41,590 nt of DNA from Nostoc favosum CHAB5714 (GCF_020829495.1 NZ_JAIVFQ010000061.1:1-41590); one strand, 5' to 3'. Shown: positions 8,392 through 16,442, numbered from the stretch's first letter. Program-made: numbers and translations. The notes: generated by a model not told the origin, from the letters alone.

Positions 8392-9015
8392 CTAAGGAAC
8401 AGAAAGCAGAGTCAAAATATTTTGCTGCACCATATCTGGTGACTGATCGCCGTTGATAGTCAACAAGCAGCGACGACGGTCGTAATATTCTAGGATGGGA
8501 ATGGTGCGATCGTAGAATAATTCTACACGGCGTTGCACGATTTCTGGTTGGTCATCTGGTAGCGATCGCCCCAAGGATCGGCTAACCATGACTGCTTCCG
8601 ACACTTGTAGATAAATTGCCCAATCTAGCTTTTGCTCTAAATTATCCAATAAAAAATCTAATTCTTCAGCTTGAAAAGCAGTACGGGGATAGCCCTCTAA
8701 GACCCAATCGCAGTTAATATCTGCTTGTCTGAGGCGAATTCGGATCAATTCAACGATCATTTCATCTGGAACTAACTCCCCTTTTTGCATGTAGGGTCGT
8801 GCGTGGTAACCTAGTTCACTCAGGCTAGCGTAAACCGAAAGAGAAGTCCGGGGGTCAGCTTCCGACCATTGCAACTCCGGGAGGAGCTTATCGCCAGATA
8901 TTGCTTCCCGTAAAATCTCACCTGTAGAAATCATCGGAATATCAAAGTATCTGCAAAGCCTTTGTGCTTGAGTGCTTTTACCCGATCCTGAACCTCCCAG
9001 AATCACCAATCTCAC
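8392..9015 (-). CDS. Adenylate kinase-family nucleotide kinase
   Basis: A 207-residue P-loop kinase. Walker A is GGSGSGKST (7-15), followed by the NMP-binding region (ISTGEILREAI, 29-39), the motif WVLEGYPRTAFQAEEL (103-118) and a short LID region with SRSLGRSLPDDQPEIVQRR. It lacks the zinc-binding LID insert, as in short-type kinases. The family transfers phosphate from ATP to AMP or other nucleoside monophosphates; exact substrate is not decided by sequence. Cyanobacteria usually have another adk in the ribosomal protein cluster, so this could be a paralogue with a special role. Confidence 0.85.
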   Translation of the reverse strand: MRLVILGGSGSGKSTQAQRLCRYFDIPMISTGEILREAISGDKLLPELQWSEADPRTSLSVYASLSELGYHARPYMQKGELVPDEMIVELIRIRLRQADINCDWVLEGYPRTAFQAEELDFLLDNLEQKLDWAIYLQVSEAVMVSRSLGRSLPDDQPEIVQRRVELFYDRTIPILEYYDRRRCLLTINGDQSPDMVQQNILTLLSVP

Positions 9016-9359
9016 AACAATTTACTCCTCATCCTGTCAAATTCACTACTTGCTAAGTCTGTTTAGCCCAAACACCCGATAAATCTAACATTTAGCGATT
9101 TTCAGACGTTATGCCTAGCTTTTTTAAATAATTGGAACTGTAACTCTAATGTTTTCATTTTTACAACTCCTTTCCGAGAAAAGACGAAAATTTAAATCAA
9201 CATAACTCTTGACTTCAGTACAAACCTAGTGTTTGACTAAGAATGCAATTTGCCAAATTCACCACACTTGGGAAAAACAGATAGATTATACAGGCAGACT
9301 TATAATAAGTACCGCCAGCCCAAACATTTAATTTATTGTAATTTTTTGAACTTTACCCT
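9016..9359. other. Divergent promoter region
   Basis: A 344-base AT-rich spacer between two divergently transcribed genes (adenylate kinase-like to the left, CobA-like to the right). It must contain promoters for both. I see no repeats or small genes, and no reliable -35/-10 pair. Confidence 0.5.
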
Positions 9360-9896
9360 ATGGTTGCCCAGCTAGAAACTCCAAGTATAAATTCACCCCT
9401 TACCTTACCATATCCAGTGGAAGGACTAGTGCAAGTTTTCACTAGCTCCCATCGCAACTTTTTTACGAGCGTTATAGCGCAAGCACTGAGAATAGCTGGA
9501 CAAGGAACGCCAGTATTAATAGTGCAGTTCCTCAAAGGAGGTATTCGTCAAGGGCAGGATCGACCTATACAACTAGGACAAAATTTAGATTGGATTCGCT
9601 GTGATTTGCCTCGTTGTATTGATACACCACACTTAGACGATACAGAGAATCAAGCCTTACAAAAGCTGTGGCAGTATACACAGCAGGTAGTGTGTGAGAG
9701 TAAGTATTCTCTCGTTGTCTTAGATGAGTTAAGTTTAGCGATTAACTTTGGTTTAATTCCTGAAACGGAAGTTTTAGCGTTTCTGGCAAAACGCCCTCCC
9801 CACGTCGATATCATTCTCACAGGGCCAGAGATGCCTAAATCTCTCTTGGATGTGGCAGATCAAATTACAGAAATCCGCCGGAGTTATCGCCCTTAA
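9360..9896 (+). CDS. CobA/BtuR-like P-loop protein with degenerate Walker A
   Basis: A 178-residue protein resembling ATP:cob(I)alamin adenosyltransferase of the CobA type in its later motifs: LIVQFLKGG (53-61), the Walker B-like VVLDELSLAINFGLI (about 119-133) and ILTGPEMPKSLLDVADQITEIR (about 151-172). The N-terminal phosphate-binding loop, normally GNGKGKTT, is here FTSSHRNFFTS (about 23-33) and lacks the glycines and lysine. So ATP binding at the usual site is doubtful and adenosyltransferase activity should not be assumed. Stands alone on the plus strand. What else: a cobalamin- or regulation-related pseudoenzyme. Confidence 0.75.
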   Translation: MVAQLETPSINSPLTLPYPVEGLVQVFTSSHRNFFTSVIAQALRIAGQGTPVLIVQFLKGGIRQGQDRPIQLGQNLDWIRCDLPRCIDTPHLDDTENQALQKLWQYTQQVVCESKYSLVVLDELSLAINFGLIPETEVLAFLAKRPPHVDIILTGPEMPKSLLDVADQITEIRRSYRP

Positions 9897-9949
9897 ATAA
9901 TCTCAGGCTTTGAGATTTTGGATTTAATAATCTTCAAGAAGAGGGTGTG

Positions 9950-10522
9950 TTAAAGTTCATGAACACACCTTACTGTTCTAGCTACAGATGTGGGATTGAG
10001 GAGAAATTGAGAAGCTTGTTGTGCCGTTACTTGAGATAACTGAATCTGTTTAAGGGTGACTAGACCTTCATTCACAAAAGAATCTCTCACTAATGCTTTA
10101 TCGCCGCTATTGAAAGAAGTTTCATAAAACACTTCCTTAATTCCTGCGGAGATAATTAACTTTAAACAAGACAGACAAGGTTCTAAAGTGACATAAATAC
10201 TTGCACCATCTGTAGAAGTCCCATGCTTTGCTGCTTGTGCGATCGCATTTGCTTCCGCGTGTACAGCCCTTGATGGTAAAGTTTTACTAGCATCACAGCT
10301 ACTCAATCCTGGATAACAGTAGCCCTGAGTCATACAATGTGCCGAACCCGATGGTGAGCCATTGTAACCTGTTGCCACCACCTGCTTGTTTTTCACAATC
10401 ACAGCACCCACTGGAAAGGCTAAACACGTTGAGCGAGTGGCTGCAAGTTTAGCCAACATCAGAAAGTATTCATCCCATGTTGGTCTTTGATGGCGTTCAT
10501 CGATTGGAGAAATATCTTGCAT
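9950..10522 (-). CDS. dCMP deaminase family protein
   Basis: A 190-residue cytidine-deaminase-fold enzyme that likely converts dCMP to dUMP, the substrate of thymidylate synthases. The zinc site is complete: HAE at 88-90 (catalytic Glu90) and PCLSC at 115-119. The segment GYNGSPSGSAHC (52-63) and the Cys-rich insert before HAE match ComEB/DCTD-type dCMP deaminases, where the insert carries an extra zinc. It starts 24 bases after the DNPH1-like gene, so the two are probably cotranscribed, in a run of genes for pyrimidine deoxynucleotides. Confidence 0.9.
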   Translation of the reverse strand: MQDISPIDERHQRPTWDEYFLMLAKLAATRSTCLAFPVGAVIVKNKQVVATGYNGSPSGSAHCMTQGYCYPGLSSCDASKTLPSRAVHAEANAIAQAAKHGTSTDGASIYVTLEPCLSCLKLIISAGIKEVFYETSFNSGDKALVRDSFVNEGLVTLKQIQLSQVTAQQASQFLLNPTSVARTVRCVHEL

Positions 10523-10546
10523 AATCTGTCAATTTCAAACTTTATT

Positions 10547-11005
10547 CTACTGCCTTGCTGACAAGGGAAATTGTGGATGCTCTGGTTTCCATTTAGCCAA
10601 AATATTTTTAAGCTGATTTAAAGCATCTTCATGATCGTGAAACTGTATTTCAGCAATAACAGTAGGAATGCCGCGTGGAAATCTTGATATTCTTTTACCT
10701 GTTTCATATAGAAGAATGATAGGAATTTTGTTTGTCTCTGCAAAAGCTAACTCCATTCCAACACCAAAAGATAGTGAACCAAGGTAAGCAATAACTAAGT
10801 CTGAAATGCTGACCTGATATTTATCTTGATCGAAAACCTCACGCGGACTAATATCAGGATTATTTACTGGATCAGTTTGTTTGTGTGGAACATAGGCTTG
10901 AAGACCAATTTCTTCACAAAGTAAGCCAATTTTTTCATAAAGTGCTTTGCATTCTACCGGATTTATTACATCAGTTAACGCACCAGAGATATATATATTG
11001 GGCAT
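10547..11005 (-). CDS. Nucleoside 2-deoxyribosyltransferase/DNPH1-like hydrolase
   Basis: A 152-residue Rossmann-like protein. It opens with IYISGAL (4-10), has SDLVIAYLG (68-76) and the key motif SFGVGMELAFAETNKIPIILLYE (79-101), with the likely catalytic Glu85, then GKRISRFPRG. This order matches the nucleoside 2-deoxyribosyltransferase superfamily and is closest, to my reading, to DNPH1 (Rcl), which hydrolyses the N-glycosidic bond of deoxynucleoside monophosphates such as 5-hydroxymethyl-dUMP. The substrate is inferred. The neighbour downstream, dCMP deaminase, makes the type of dUMP nucleotide on which DNPH1 acts. Confidence 0.7.
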   Translation of the reverse strand: MPNIYISGALTDVINPVECKALYEKIGLLCEEIGLQAYVPHKQTDPVNNPDISPREVFDQDKYQVSISDLVIAYLGSLSFGVGMELAFAETNKIPIILLYETGKRISRFPRGIPTVIAEIQFHDHEDALNQLKNILAKWKPEHPQFPLSARQ

Positions 11006-11129
11006 TTTTAATAGCGAGCTTAAACTATAATTTACATTTACTTGAATATTGAATACCCCAACAATTCATTTTCTCATACAAGACATTAGTTATAGATACA
11101 AATATCTCATCCAATCCAAATAGATTTTC

Positions 11130-11978
11130 TTACTTATCTAAGGTTGGATTTACTGTTTTATTCGGGTTTACTTGTATCTGAGGAATAGGAGTCTTAGTCG
11201 GGCTTGGGGTAGATGAAGGGGAAGATTTAAACAACGCAATACCTGCAATAATTACTGCTAATAAGGCTACTATTGCGTTTATTGCTGTCCATCTAACCTG
11301 TTCATCTGAACCTAAAAGATTTAATAATGTGTCTTGAATACCTCTTTTAAGGTTTTTATACTCATCTGACTCTAGCATAAGTTTTTTTAGTAAATCCGTA
11401 TCACCTTTCATCCAACGAAGTTCTTTTTGATTAAAAAAATCATCGATTTCGTGACGATTCGGTCGTCCACGAAGAAGATCAAGTCTTGCAGAGCTATCAG
11501 AATTGCCATTACTTGAAGACTTAGAACTTAATTTTTCAATAGCTAAATAAGCAATTGGTCGCTTAACATCTCTCACATTAATTCGTATTGGCTCATCTGA
11601 AACATTATGAAGCGCTACACAAAGAACAGCTGACCAACAAGGATTGACTCTGGTTCCAATGTGTCCTAAACCCTCTGATACTGGTTCAACTACAGAATAA
11701 AGCGGGCCTCGAAATCGATTACTGAGCCAAACTGATTCATCAGTCCACACAAGGGCTGTATCTCTGGGTGGTATGTAGAAAAACTTCTTTTCCTTACCCG
11801 GCTGGTCTTGGTTAGATTCCGTTTCAATACTTAAACGTTTTTGCTGCCCAATGGCATAAGCATACTCGCTAGCAGTTAGACATAAATCACAAGCTTTTAT
11901 ACTACCTGGTTTAAGAGGATGAAAAAGTATACCTCTACCAAGTTCCCTAATAATATCCCGATCGCTCAAGACTGACAT
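11130..11978 (-). CDS. Membrane-anchored dCTP deaminase/dUTPase-fold protein, probably catalytically dead
   Basis: A 282-residue protein. Residues 1-150 follow the dCTP deaminase layout: LSDRDIIRELGRGILFHPL (4-22), FFYIPPRDTALVWTDESVWL (66-85), and GLGHIGTRVNPCWSAVLCVALHN (103-125). In active enzymes the corresponding parts read RSSLARLGL and DPGWxGxIxLExxN. Here the RSS motif is replaced (LYSVVEPVSEGLG) and the catalytic Glu is Ala122. Residues 155-215 are a charged linker, 232-250 form one transmembrane helix, and 252-282 a Pro/Thr/Ser tail. Such a membrane-tethered nucleotide-binding fold could be a sensor; this is inference. It lies between a DNPH1-like gene and a thymidylate synthase gene. 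Confidence 0.65.
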   Translation of the reverse strand: MSVLSDRDIIRELGRGILFHPLKPGSIKACDLCLTASEYAYAIGQQKRLSIETESNQDQPGKEKKFFYIPPRDTALVWTDESVWLSNRFRGPLYSVVEPVSEGLGHIGTRVNPCWSAVLCVALHNVSDEPIRINVRDVKRPIAYLAIEKLSSKSSSNGNSDSSARLDLLRGRPNRHEIDDFFNQKELRWMKGDTDLLKKLMLESDEYKNLKRGIQDTLLNLLGSDEQVRWTAINAIVALLAVIIAGIALFKSSPSSTPSPTKTPIPQIQVNPNKTVNPTLDK

Positions 11979-12221
11979 CTAAATACTCCCTAATTCCACA
12001 GACCACCAGAATTTTCCACAAAGGCATCCGATGTAGTTATAAAGTCAAGCACATCGTGTCAGTAGCTAAATAGGACGCTCTGACTGTCTTGATGAAAAGA
12101 CTACTTTTATCACACGTATTTTAAGTTATATTCTGGCGTGTTGCAAATTAATTTATACATTTAGCACGGCGATATCCACACTAGCATTGCTAGTTATTTA
12201 TATGAATTACAGTTTTTTAAT

Positions 12222-13715
12222 TTACTGATCCTGAATATAAGTCTTGCCACTTTTAATACAGTTACTAGCCTTTTGCAGTTCGATACCTAAATAACCAGTA
12301 TGTTCAGGCTGAATTGCTGGAGAGGTAGCACAAATCTCTCTTAATAAGCTAAGGGGCTTTTTCCCACGATAAGACTTAATCACCTCACCACTACCAGGAG
12401 TTGTGTGGGTAACGAATATCTCTTTGCCATCAACCTCAATTAGGAAATTGCCGGAGGGGTCATAATAGCTACGCTGATTAAAAATTGCAGCGTATTGATT
12501 TGCAATTAGCCTCTCTGCATTGTCCCAAGTATCATCATATATATGAGCAGACTGACTAATAGTTATGAGTGGCCCCATTTTCAAGTCATACTCAGAACGT
12601 TGAGCAATTTCATCCCTAATATGTTGTTGCAAAGCCCTCAATCCCATTGCATTTGCAGGCCAGGCGGCAAACATATCATTACTTCTAAAAGTTGCAGTTA
12701 GGGATAATTCATTATCAACCACTCTCAACCAAATATGATTTAGACAAGGGCTACCACCTTTTTCATGATCTTTTACATCCCATAAATTCATAACTGCACT
12801 AGCGGCATCAATTTCTCCAATTAACTTCTTAATTACCTGGTCAATTTGATCATCCTTAAACCAGGAACGCAAACGTTGACCATACGTATATTTCAACCCT
12901 TCTCGATAGGGTGCATCATCTAAAATCTGTGAAGTATATTCTTCAAGAAAAGGAGGGTCAACTGGCAAATAATTAGGCTCAGGAAAGTAGAATTTAGGAG
13001 GTTCATCAGTAACAATTGCCATTAAATCAATTAATTCTTGCCATTGCCCATCATAGCCAGTTGGTCTAATTGTTCCTGTTGTCTTAATCCTATGAATGAT
13101 TTTTACCCAAGTTTCGGCTATAGTTTTACCTTCTATTCGATGCCCGTAGCGTGGCCCTGGTAAAACACTTGGTTCAACAATAGACATGGGAAATTCTAAC
13201 CGCGAACCCCAAGGAGAAAGTGCTTCTAATTGGGCATAAGATTTAACTAGACTAACTGCCTCAACAATTGATTTGACTTCTTTGCAATCTACAGAATGCC
13301 GCAGGTGTTCTAAATCACTAGCTTCCACTTCAAGATCAATATATCCAGGGATAGGGGAGCGAATTACCCAGCTACTCTTCCCAGTATCACAAACACCTTC
13401 TTTAAAGCCATTACGGAAAAAGTCCAGCAAGCACTCTCCAGCACCCGCGTTATTATCTTCCCTTGTGGCATTGAGAACAACCAAAAAGCGGACGTGGGGA
13501 TTAAACAGCAAATTGCGAATCAGTAAGTTTATCCCTCTTGTGGGCGAGTATAGTTGCCCAATTACAGCATAATCTTCGGGTTGCAAGTGTTTAGCGATCG
13601 CCTGCTTTACTGTCCATCCTGTAATCACTGCCGTTTGACCTAGACCATAAATAAGCTGGTTGGGCTTGTGCAGTGCTTTGTACTCGAATTGGGTTGCCTT
13701 ACCCGTTGCTGTCAT
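12222..13715 (-). CDS. ThyA-type thymidylate synthase with N-terminal DUF4346/MtrA-like domain
   Basis: A 497-residue protein. The C-terminal half (about 185-480) has the ThyA signature: IEGKTIAETWVKIIHRI (194-210), YGQRLR (278-283), catalytic Cys324 in GGSPCLNHIWL, the phosphate and pyrimidine site FRSNDMFAAWPAN (343-355, with Arg344, Ser345, Asp347, Asn355) and HIY (391-393). Asn355 suggests dUMP rather than dCMP as substrate. The N-terminal part (about 45-165), with YSPTRGINLLIRNLLFNPHVRFLVVLN and AGECLLDFFRNG, resembles DUF4346/MtrA-like domains found with archaeal-type enzymes. It would methylate dUMP to dTMP using methylene-tetrahydrofolate. A second, unrelated synthase (ThyX) lies 1.5 kb away. 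Confidence 0.8.
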   Translation of the reverse strand: MTATGKATQFEYKALHKPNQLIYGLGQTAVITGWTVKQAIAKHLQPEDYAVIGQLYSPTRGINLLIRNLLFNPHVRFLVVLNATREDNNAGAGECLLDFFRNGFKEGVCDTGKSSWVIRSPIPGYIDLEVEASDLEHLRHSVDCKEVKSIVEAVSLVKSYAQLEALSPWGSRLEFPMSIVEPSVLPGPRYGHRIEGKTIAETWVKIIHRIKTTGTIRPTGYDGQWQELIDLMAIVTDEPPKFYFPEPNYLPVDPPFLEEYTSQILDDAPYREGLKYTYGQRLRSWFKDDQIDQVIKKLIGEIDAASAVMNLWDVKDHEKGGSPCLNHIWLRVVDNELSLTATFRSNDMFAAWPANAMGLRALQQHIRDEIAQRSEYDLKMGPLITISQSAHIYDDTWDNAERLIANQYAAIFNQRSYYDPSGNFLIEVDGKEIFVTHTTPGSGEVIKSYRGKKPLSLLREICATSPAIQPEHTGYLGIELQKASNCIKSGKTYIQDQ

Positions 13716-13815
13716 GATTGGCTACAATAAAAAATTAACAATCTTTTATTGTATCACTAAATCTAAATTGGTACTAGGTTCTTTGTCTGATGAGGATTCT
13801 TACAAGTTCAATGTA

Positions 13816-13899
13816 CTAATTTTGCACTATATGTCCTGTATCTATGAACGGCTTCTTCAACTTCTTACTCAGGAGATTTTCATCAAGCAGAATGAGCAT
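13816..13899 (-). pseudogene. Truncated DUF5615 PIN-like toxin remnant
   Basis: An ATG at 13899, overlapping the end of the DUF433 gene, opens a 27-codon frame, MLILLDENLLSKKLKKPFID, then TGHIVQN and a TAG. This is the start of the DUF5615 PIN-like toxin family (LLDENLP...LKK..ID.GH.V). The downstream spacer has in another frame SSDKEPSTNLDLVIQ, which resembles the C-terminal part of such toxins (TxDKNL...QNL). The toxin therefore looks decayed by deletion and frameshift, leaving only the antitoxin. Confidence 0.6.
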
Positions 13900-14134
13900 A
13901 AGTAATTTGCTCCTGATTCAGCATTGCTTTTGCAATCACCTCCAAAACTTGCAACACCTGAGTTTGCAAATGTGGAAAATCTTCTAAGAATTCGGTTAAA
14001 CCTGCTTCGCCTTCTAGATAGTCGAAAAACGTTTGCAATGGAACTCGCGTTCCAACAAACACAGGAGTACCACTCATAATGTCTGGATCAGAGGAAATAA
14101 TTCGGCGATCGCACAGAACTTTTTGAATATCCAT
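13883..14134 (-). CDS. DUF433 family antitoxin-like protein
   Basis: An 83-residue protein with the DUF433 core: DPDIMSGTPVFVGTRVPLQTFFDYLE, then a helical end. DUF433 proteins have a winged-helix-like DNA-binding fold and are usually the antitoxin partner of a DUF5615 PIN-like ribonuclease encoded just downstream with overlap. Here the downstream partner survives only as a 27-codon remnant that overlaps this gene's last codons, so the antitoxin is now an orphan. Confidence 0.85.
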   Translation of the reverse strand: MDIQKVLCDRRIISSDPDIMSGTPVFVGTRVPLQTFFDYLEGEAGLTEFLEDFPHLQTQVLQVLEVIAKAMLNQEQITYAHSA

Positions 14135-14170
14135 CGTCCTGCAAATGTTTATATGAGATAGTCTAAACCT

Positions 14171-15019
14171 TCATCGCGCTTCTAGCCAAACCTGTAAATC
14201 GACCAAAGTAGTAAAATCTAACAGTGCTTCACTCAAATCTTCCAGAACAGGCAAAGGTAAACCTGAAATTGAGGAGCGTATTTCCTCAGAAAGTTCCCCA
14301 AATCGCTTAGTCAATTGCCGGAGAATAAGATTAGCTGTTGCTTCCTCCCGTCCTTCCTCACGTCCTTCTTCCTTAATTTCTCGGTAAACTCGCGTTTCCT
14401 TAAGCGTGATTCCTAACATAGACTCTACCTCCGCTTGAGTTAATTGTTCAAATCTGTACACCATGATCGTCGTTATTAATTCAATTATGGCGCGACTCGA
14501 TGGTGATAGCATTTCTTGAGTGGTTCTTGTTAACAAATACCTTGCTTCTTCTGGTGCTTGTTCTTCATCCACTGTAGTTAATACCATCAGCGCCACCCAT
14601 ATAGGTAATTGACGAATATCCCCTAATTCATCTAAATACACCCGATGTACTTGTCCGCCGTTTAGCAATGAGCGATGAGGATGAATATCGCTTTGTTCGA
14701 TACTGCGCGACGGGTAAATTATCACTGCTTGCCAGTCGCTAAATCTGGAACGGTTGCGGTAAAAATATAACGAAGATTCAGCCCATACTCTCTCATAAAG
14801 TTGTTCATCTTTCTGGAACTGCACCTCGCAAAAATATACAATTCCAGTACCATCACTTTCAGGTGGTAGAAATACTCCGTCAATTTCAAATTTTGGTTCT
14901 TTGACGGCGACTGAATCAAAACGATAACTATCTGCATTCGTTGGAGGATTTGCCACTAGTTCAAACAGCAAAGTGGGAGACTGTTGAAACAGTTTGTAAA
15001 ATATTGAATCTCGACGCAT
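14171..15019 (-). CDS. DUF2887 / Rpn-like PD-(D/E)XK nuclease family protein
   Basis: A 282-residue protein of a family greatly expanded in cyanobacteria (start MRRDSIFYKLFQQSPTLLFEL). The PD-(D/E)XK-like residues are likely Asp48 in FEIDGVFLPP and Glu68-Gln70 in FCEVQFQKDEQ, followed by YERVWAESSLYFYR. The C-terminal part has the repeated EEGREEGREEA helix and a leucine-rich tail. Members are annotated as putative transposases or recombination-promoting nucleases; the biological role is unsettled. 36 bases upstream of the DUF433 gene, same strand. Confidence 0.8.
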   Translation of the reverse strand: MRRDSIFYKLFQQSPTLLFELVANPPTNADSYRFDSVAVKEPKFEIDGVFLPPESDGTGIVYFCEVQFQKDEQLYERVWAESSLYFYRNRSRFSDWQAVIIYPSRSIEQSDIHPHRSLLNGGQVHRVYLDELGDIRQLPIWVALMVLTTVDEEQAPEEARYLLTRTTQEMLSPSSRAIIELITTIMVYRFEQLTQAEVESMLGITLKETRVYREIKEEGREEGREEATANLILRQLTKRFGELSEEIRSSISGLPLPVLEDLSEALLDFTTLVDLQVWLEAR

Positions 15020-15241
15020 GAAAGCATTTTACAAATTTTTTTTGAAGAAGAATTCAGGAGTTAGAATTCAGGAGCGGAGCAAGGAAAGCTCCGCCGAGGC
15101 GTCAGAATGCAATCAGTGGGGGATTCAGACCCCCACGCTCATTGTTGCACCACAAAACAAGAAAATTTGGTGGGGGTTTTAAACCCACTTATTCATCCGC
15201 TTTTTCGTTCAGAATTCAGTATGAATTGCCCCAAAATATGA
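15020..15241. repeat. Spacer with interspersed repeats
   Basis: Contains two near-copies of GAATTCAGGAG (15050 and 15066), a GC-rich palindrome around GGAGCGGAGC/GCTCCGCC (15072-15097) and a hairpin GTGGGGG...CCCCCAC (15116-15135). All look like dispersed cyanobacterial repeats between DUF2887 and thyX. No gene is visible. Confidence 0.5.
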
Positions 15242-15964
15242 TTATGGTGCTAATCTTGCCTTACCTAAACGCTGCTTTTCATACCATTGTGCGATCGCAG
15301 GTGCCCAATCTTCAAAATGAGGCCACATCATTTCACACAACTTTTGAATTTCAAGTTGAGCATCTTTCTTATTTCTCAGGTCACAAAAATGCAAGAAAGA
15401 CCTTAAATTGAAACTAACTACAAAATGCTGGCGATAATCAAAAGGTACTTTACCTCTTGCATGTTCTTCAGACATGCCAGCCTCAAAATCGGCTTTATAT
15501 CGTTTAGCTGCTTCTAGACACCATTGCAAATCTGCTGCTCGTTGCTCTGGTGAATAATGGTATTTTTTGCCTTGTCTATCAGTGTAATAACCAACGGGAC
15601 GTAGATAAAAAACATCTTCTATGTCTTTTTTCCCTTCTACTACGTCAATAAATTGGTTGCCTGTGTACCTAAAAGATTGTACATCAAATGATACTGATAC
15701 ACGATGAGTACGAGCCTGCTGCATCACACTGTGAGGAAAGTAGCCACAGTTAAAAACAATCTGGGGATGCTCTAGAGGCCCATAATGTCCTCTCTCACCC
15801 GCTAAAAGTCGCTTAACAATAACTTCGCCGCTTTGTGACTCCGAGGGCCAAGAGTCGCGCTCATCAAACACGAACCCATCGGTATAGTCTTGGTGCATCG
15901 CGGCATAAATCACCTGCTGCGGGTTTGGCGTTTTGGCAATAACCTCTACTCGAAATCGATGCAT
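15242..15964 (-). CDS. thyX: FAD-dependent thymidylate synthase ThyX
   Basis: Converts dUMP to dTMP using FAD, NADPH and methylene-tetrahydrofolate, and regenerates tetrahydrofolate directly. The protein is 240 residues, the normal size. The ThyX signature is at 85-100 (RTHRVSVSFDVQSFRY), preceded by GERGHYGPLEHPQIVF (56-71). The C-terminal FNLRSFLHFCDLRNKKDAQLEI block (about 190-210) is also typical. Starts at the ATG at 15964. Its presence with a ThyA-like gene nearby is notable since most genomes carry one type only. Confidence 0.95.
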   Translation of the reverse strand: MHRFRVEVIAKTPNPQQVIYAAMHQDYTDGFVFDERDSWPSESQSGEVIVKRLLAGERGHYGPLEHPQIVFNCGYFPHSVMQQARTHRVSVSFDVQSFRYTGNQFIDVVEGKKDIEDVFYLRPVGYYTDRQGKKYHYSPEQRAADLQWCLEAAKRYKADFEAGMSEEHARGKVPFDYRQHFVVSFNLRSFLHFCDLRNKKDAQLEIQKLCEMMWPHFEDWAPAIAQWYEKQRLGKARLAP

Positions 15965-16159
15965 TAGTTTTTAGGGAATGGATTGGTGACTGAGATTGCT
16001 TACGCAGAAGGAGCGGAGCCTGTTTGTTATACATAGCTTTTAACTCGATCCACGATCATATCTCTGGTTGGGACTTCTACTTGAGCAGATTAAAATACTT
16101 TACAAAAATTAATAACTTTGTTACAGTTATTTACATAAAGAGAAGACAGGGAAAAATCC

Positions 16160-16375
16160 ATGCGTACAAACACTGCTATAATTGACGACCAAGGCAAACT
16201 GAACAACTTTGCGATCGAGCCAAAGGTTTATATAGATGAGCAAGGCGATCGCACTGGTTTCACTCCCTATGCAGAAATGCTCAACGGCCGTTTAGCAATG
16301 ATTGGTTTTGTCTCTCTGATAGCATTAGAAGTATTCACAGGACACGGCATCATTGGTGTTTTGGCAAGTCTATAA
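16160..16375 (+). CDS. High light-inducible protein (Hlip/Scp)
   Basis: A 71-residue one-helix member of the chlorophyll a/b-binding superfamily, sited in thylakoid membranes, where such proteins bind chlorophyll and carotenoid and protect photosystem assembly under light stress. The pigment-binding motif is ExxNGRxAMIGF (Glu39 to Phe50), leading into a hydrophobic helix (about 44-69). Monocistronic: a spacer of about 190 bases precedes it and a strong palindromic terminator follows. A purine-rich site (AGAAGACAGGG) lies just before the ATG. Confidence 0.92.
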   Translation: MRTNTAIIDDQGKLNNFAIEPKVYIDEQGDRTGFTPYAEMLNGRLAMIGFVSLIALEVFTGHGIIGVLASL

Positions 16376-16404
16376 AAACTAATTTCTATAACTTAACTCT
16401 CAAC

Positions 16405-16442
16405 AAATATAAGAGACGGTAAATTTACCGTCTCTTATATTT
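16405..16442. terminator. Perfect 38-bp palindromic terminator
   Basis: Two 19-base arms (AAATATAAGAGACGGTAAA and its exact complement) meet without a loop at 16423/16424, beginning 30 bases after the Hlip stop. The A/T-rich outer ends give T-runs on either strand after folding. This is a good factor-independent terminator for the Hlip gene. Confidence 0.75.
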
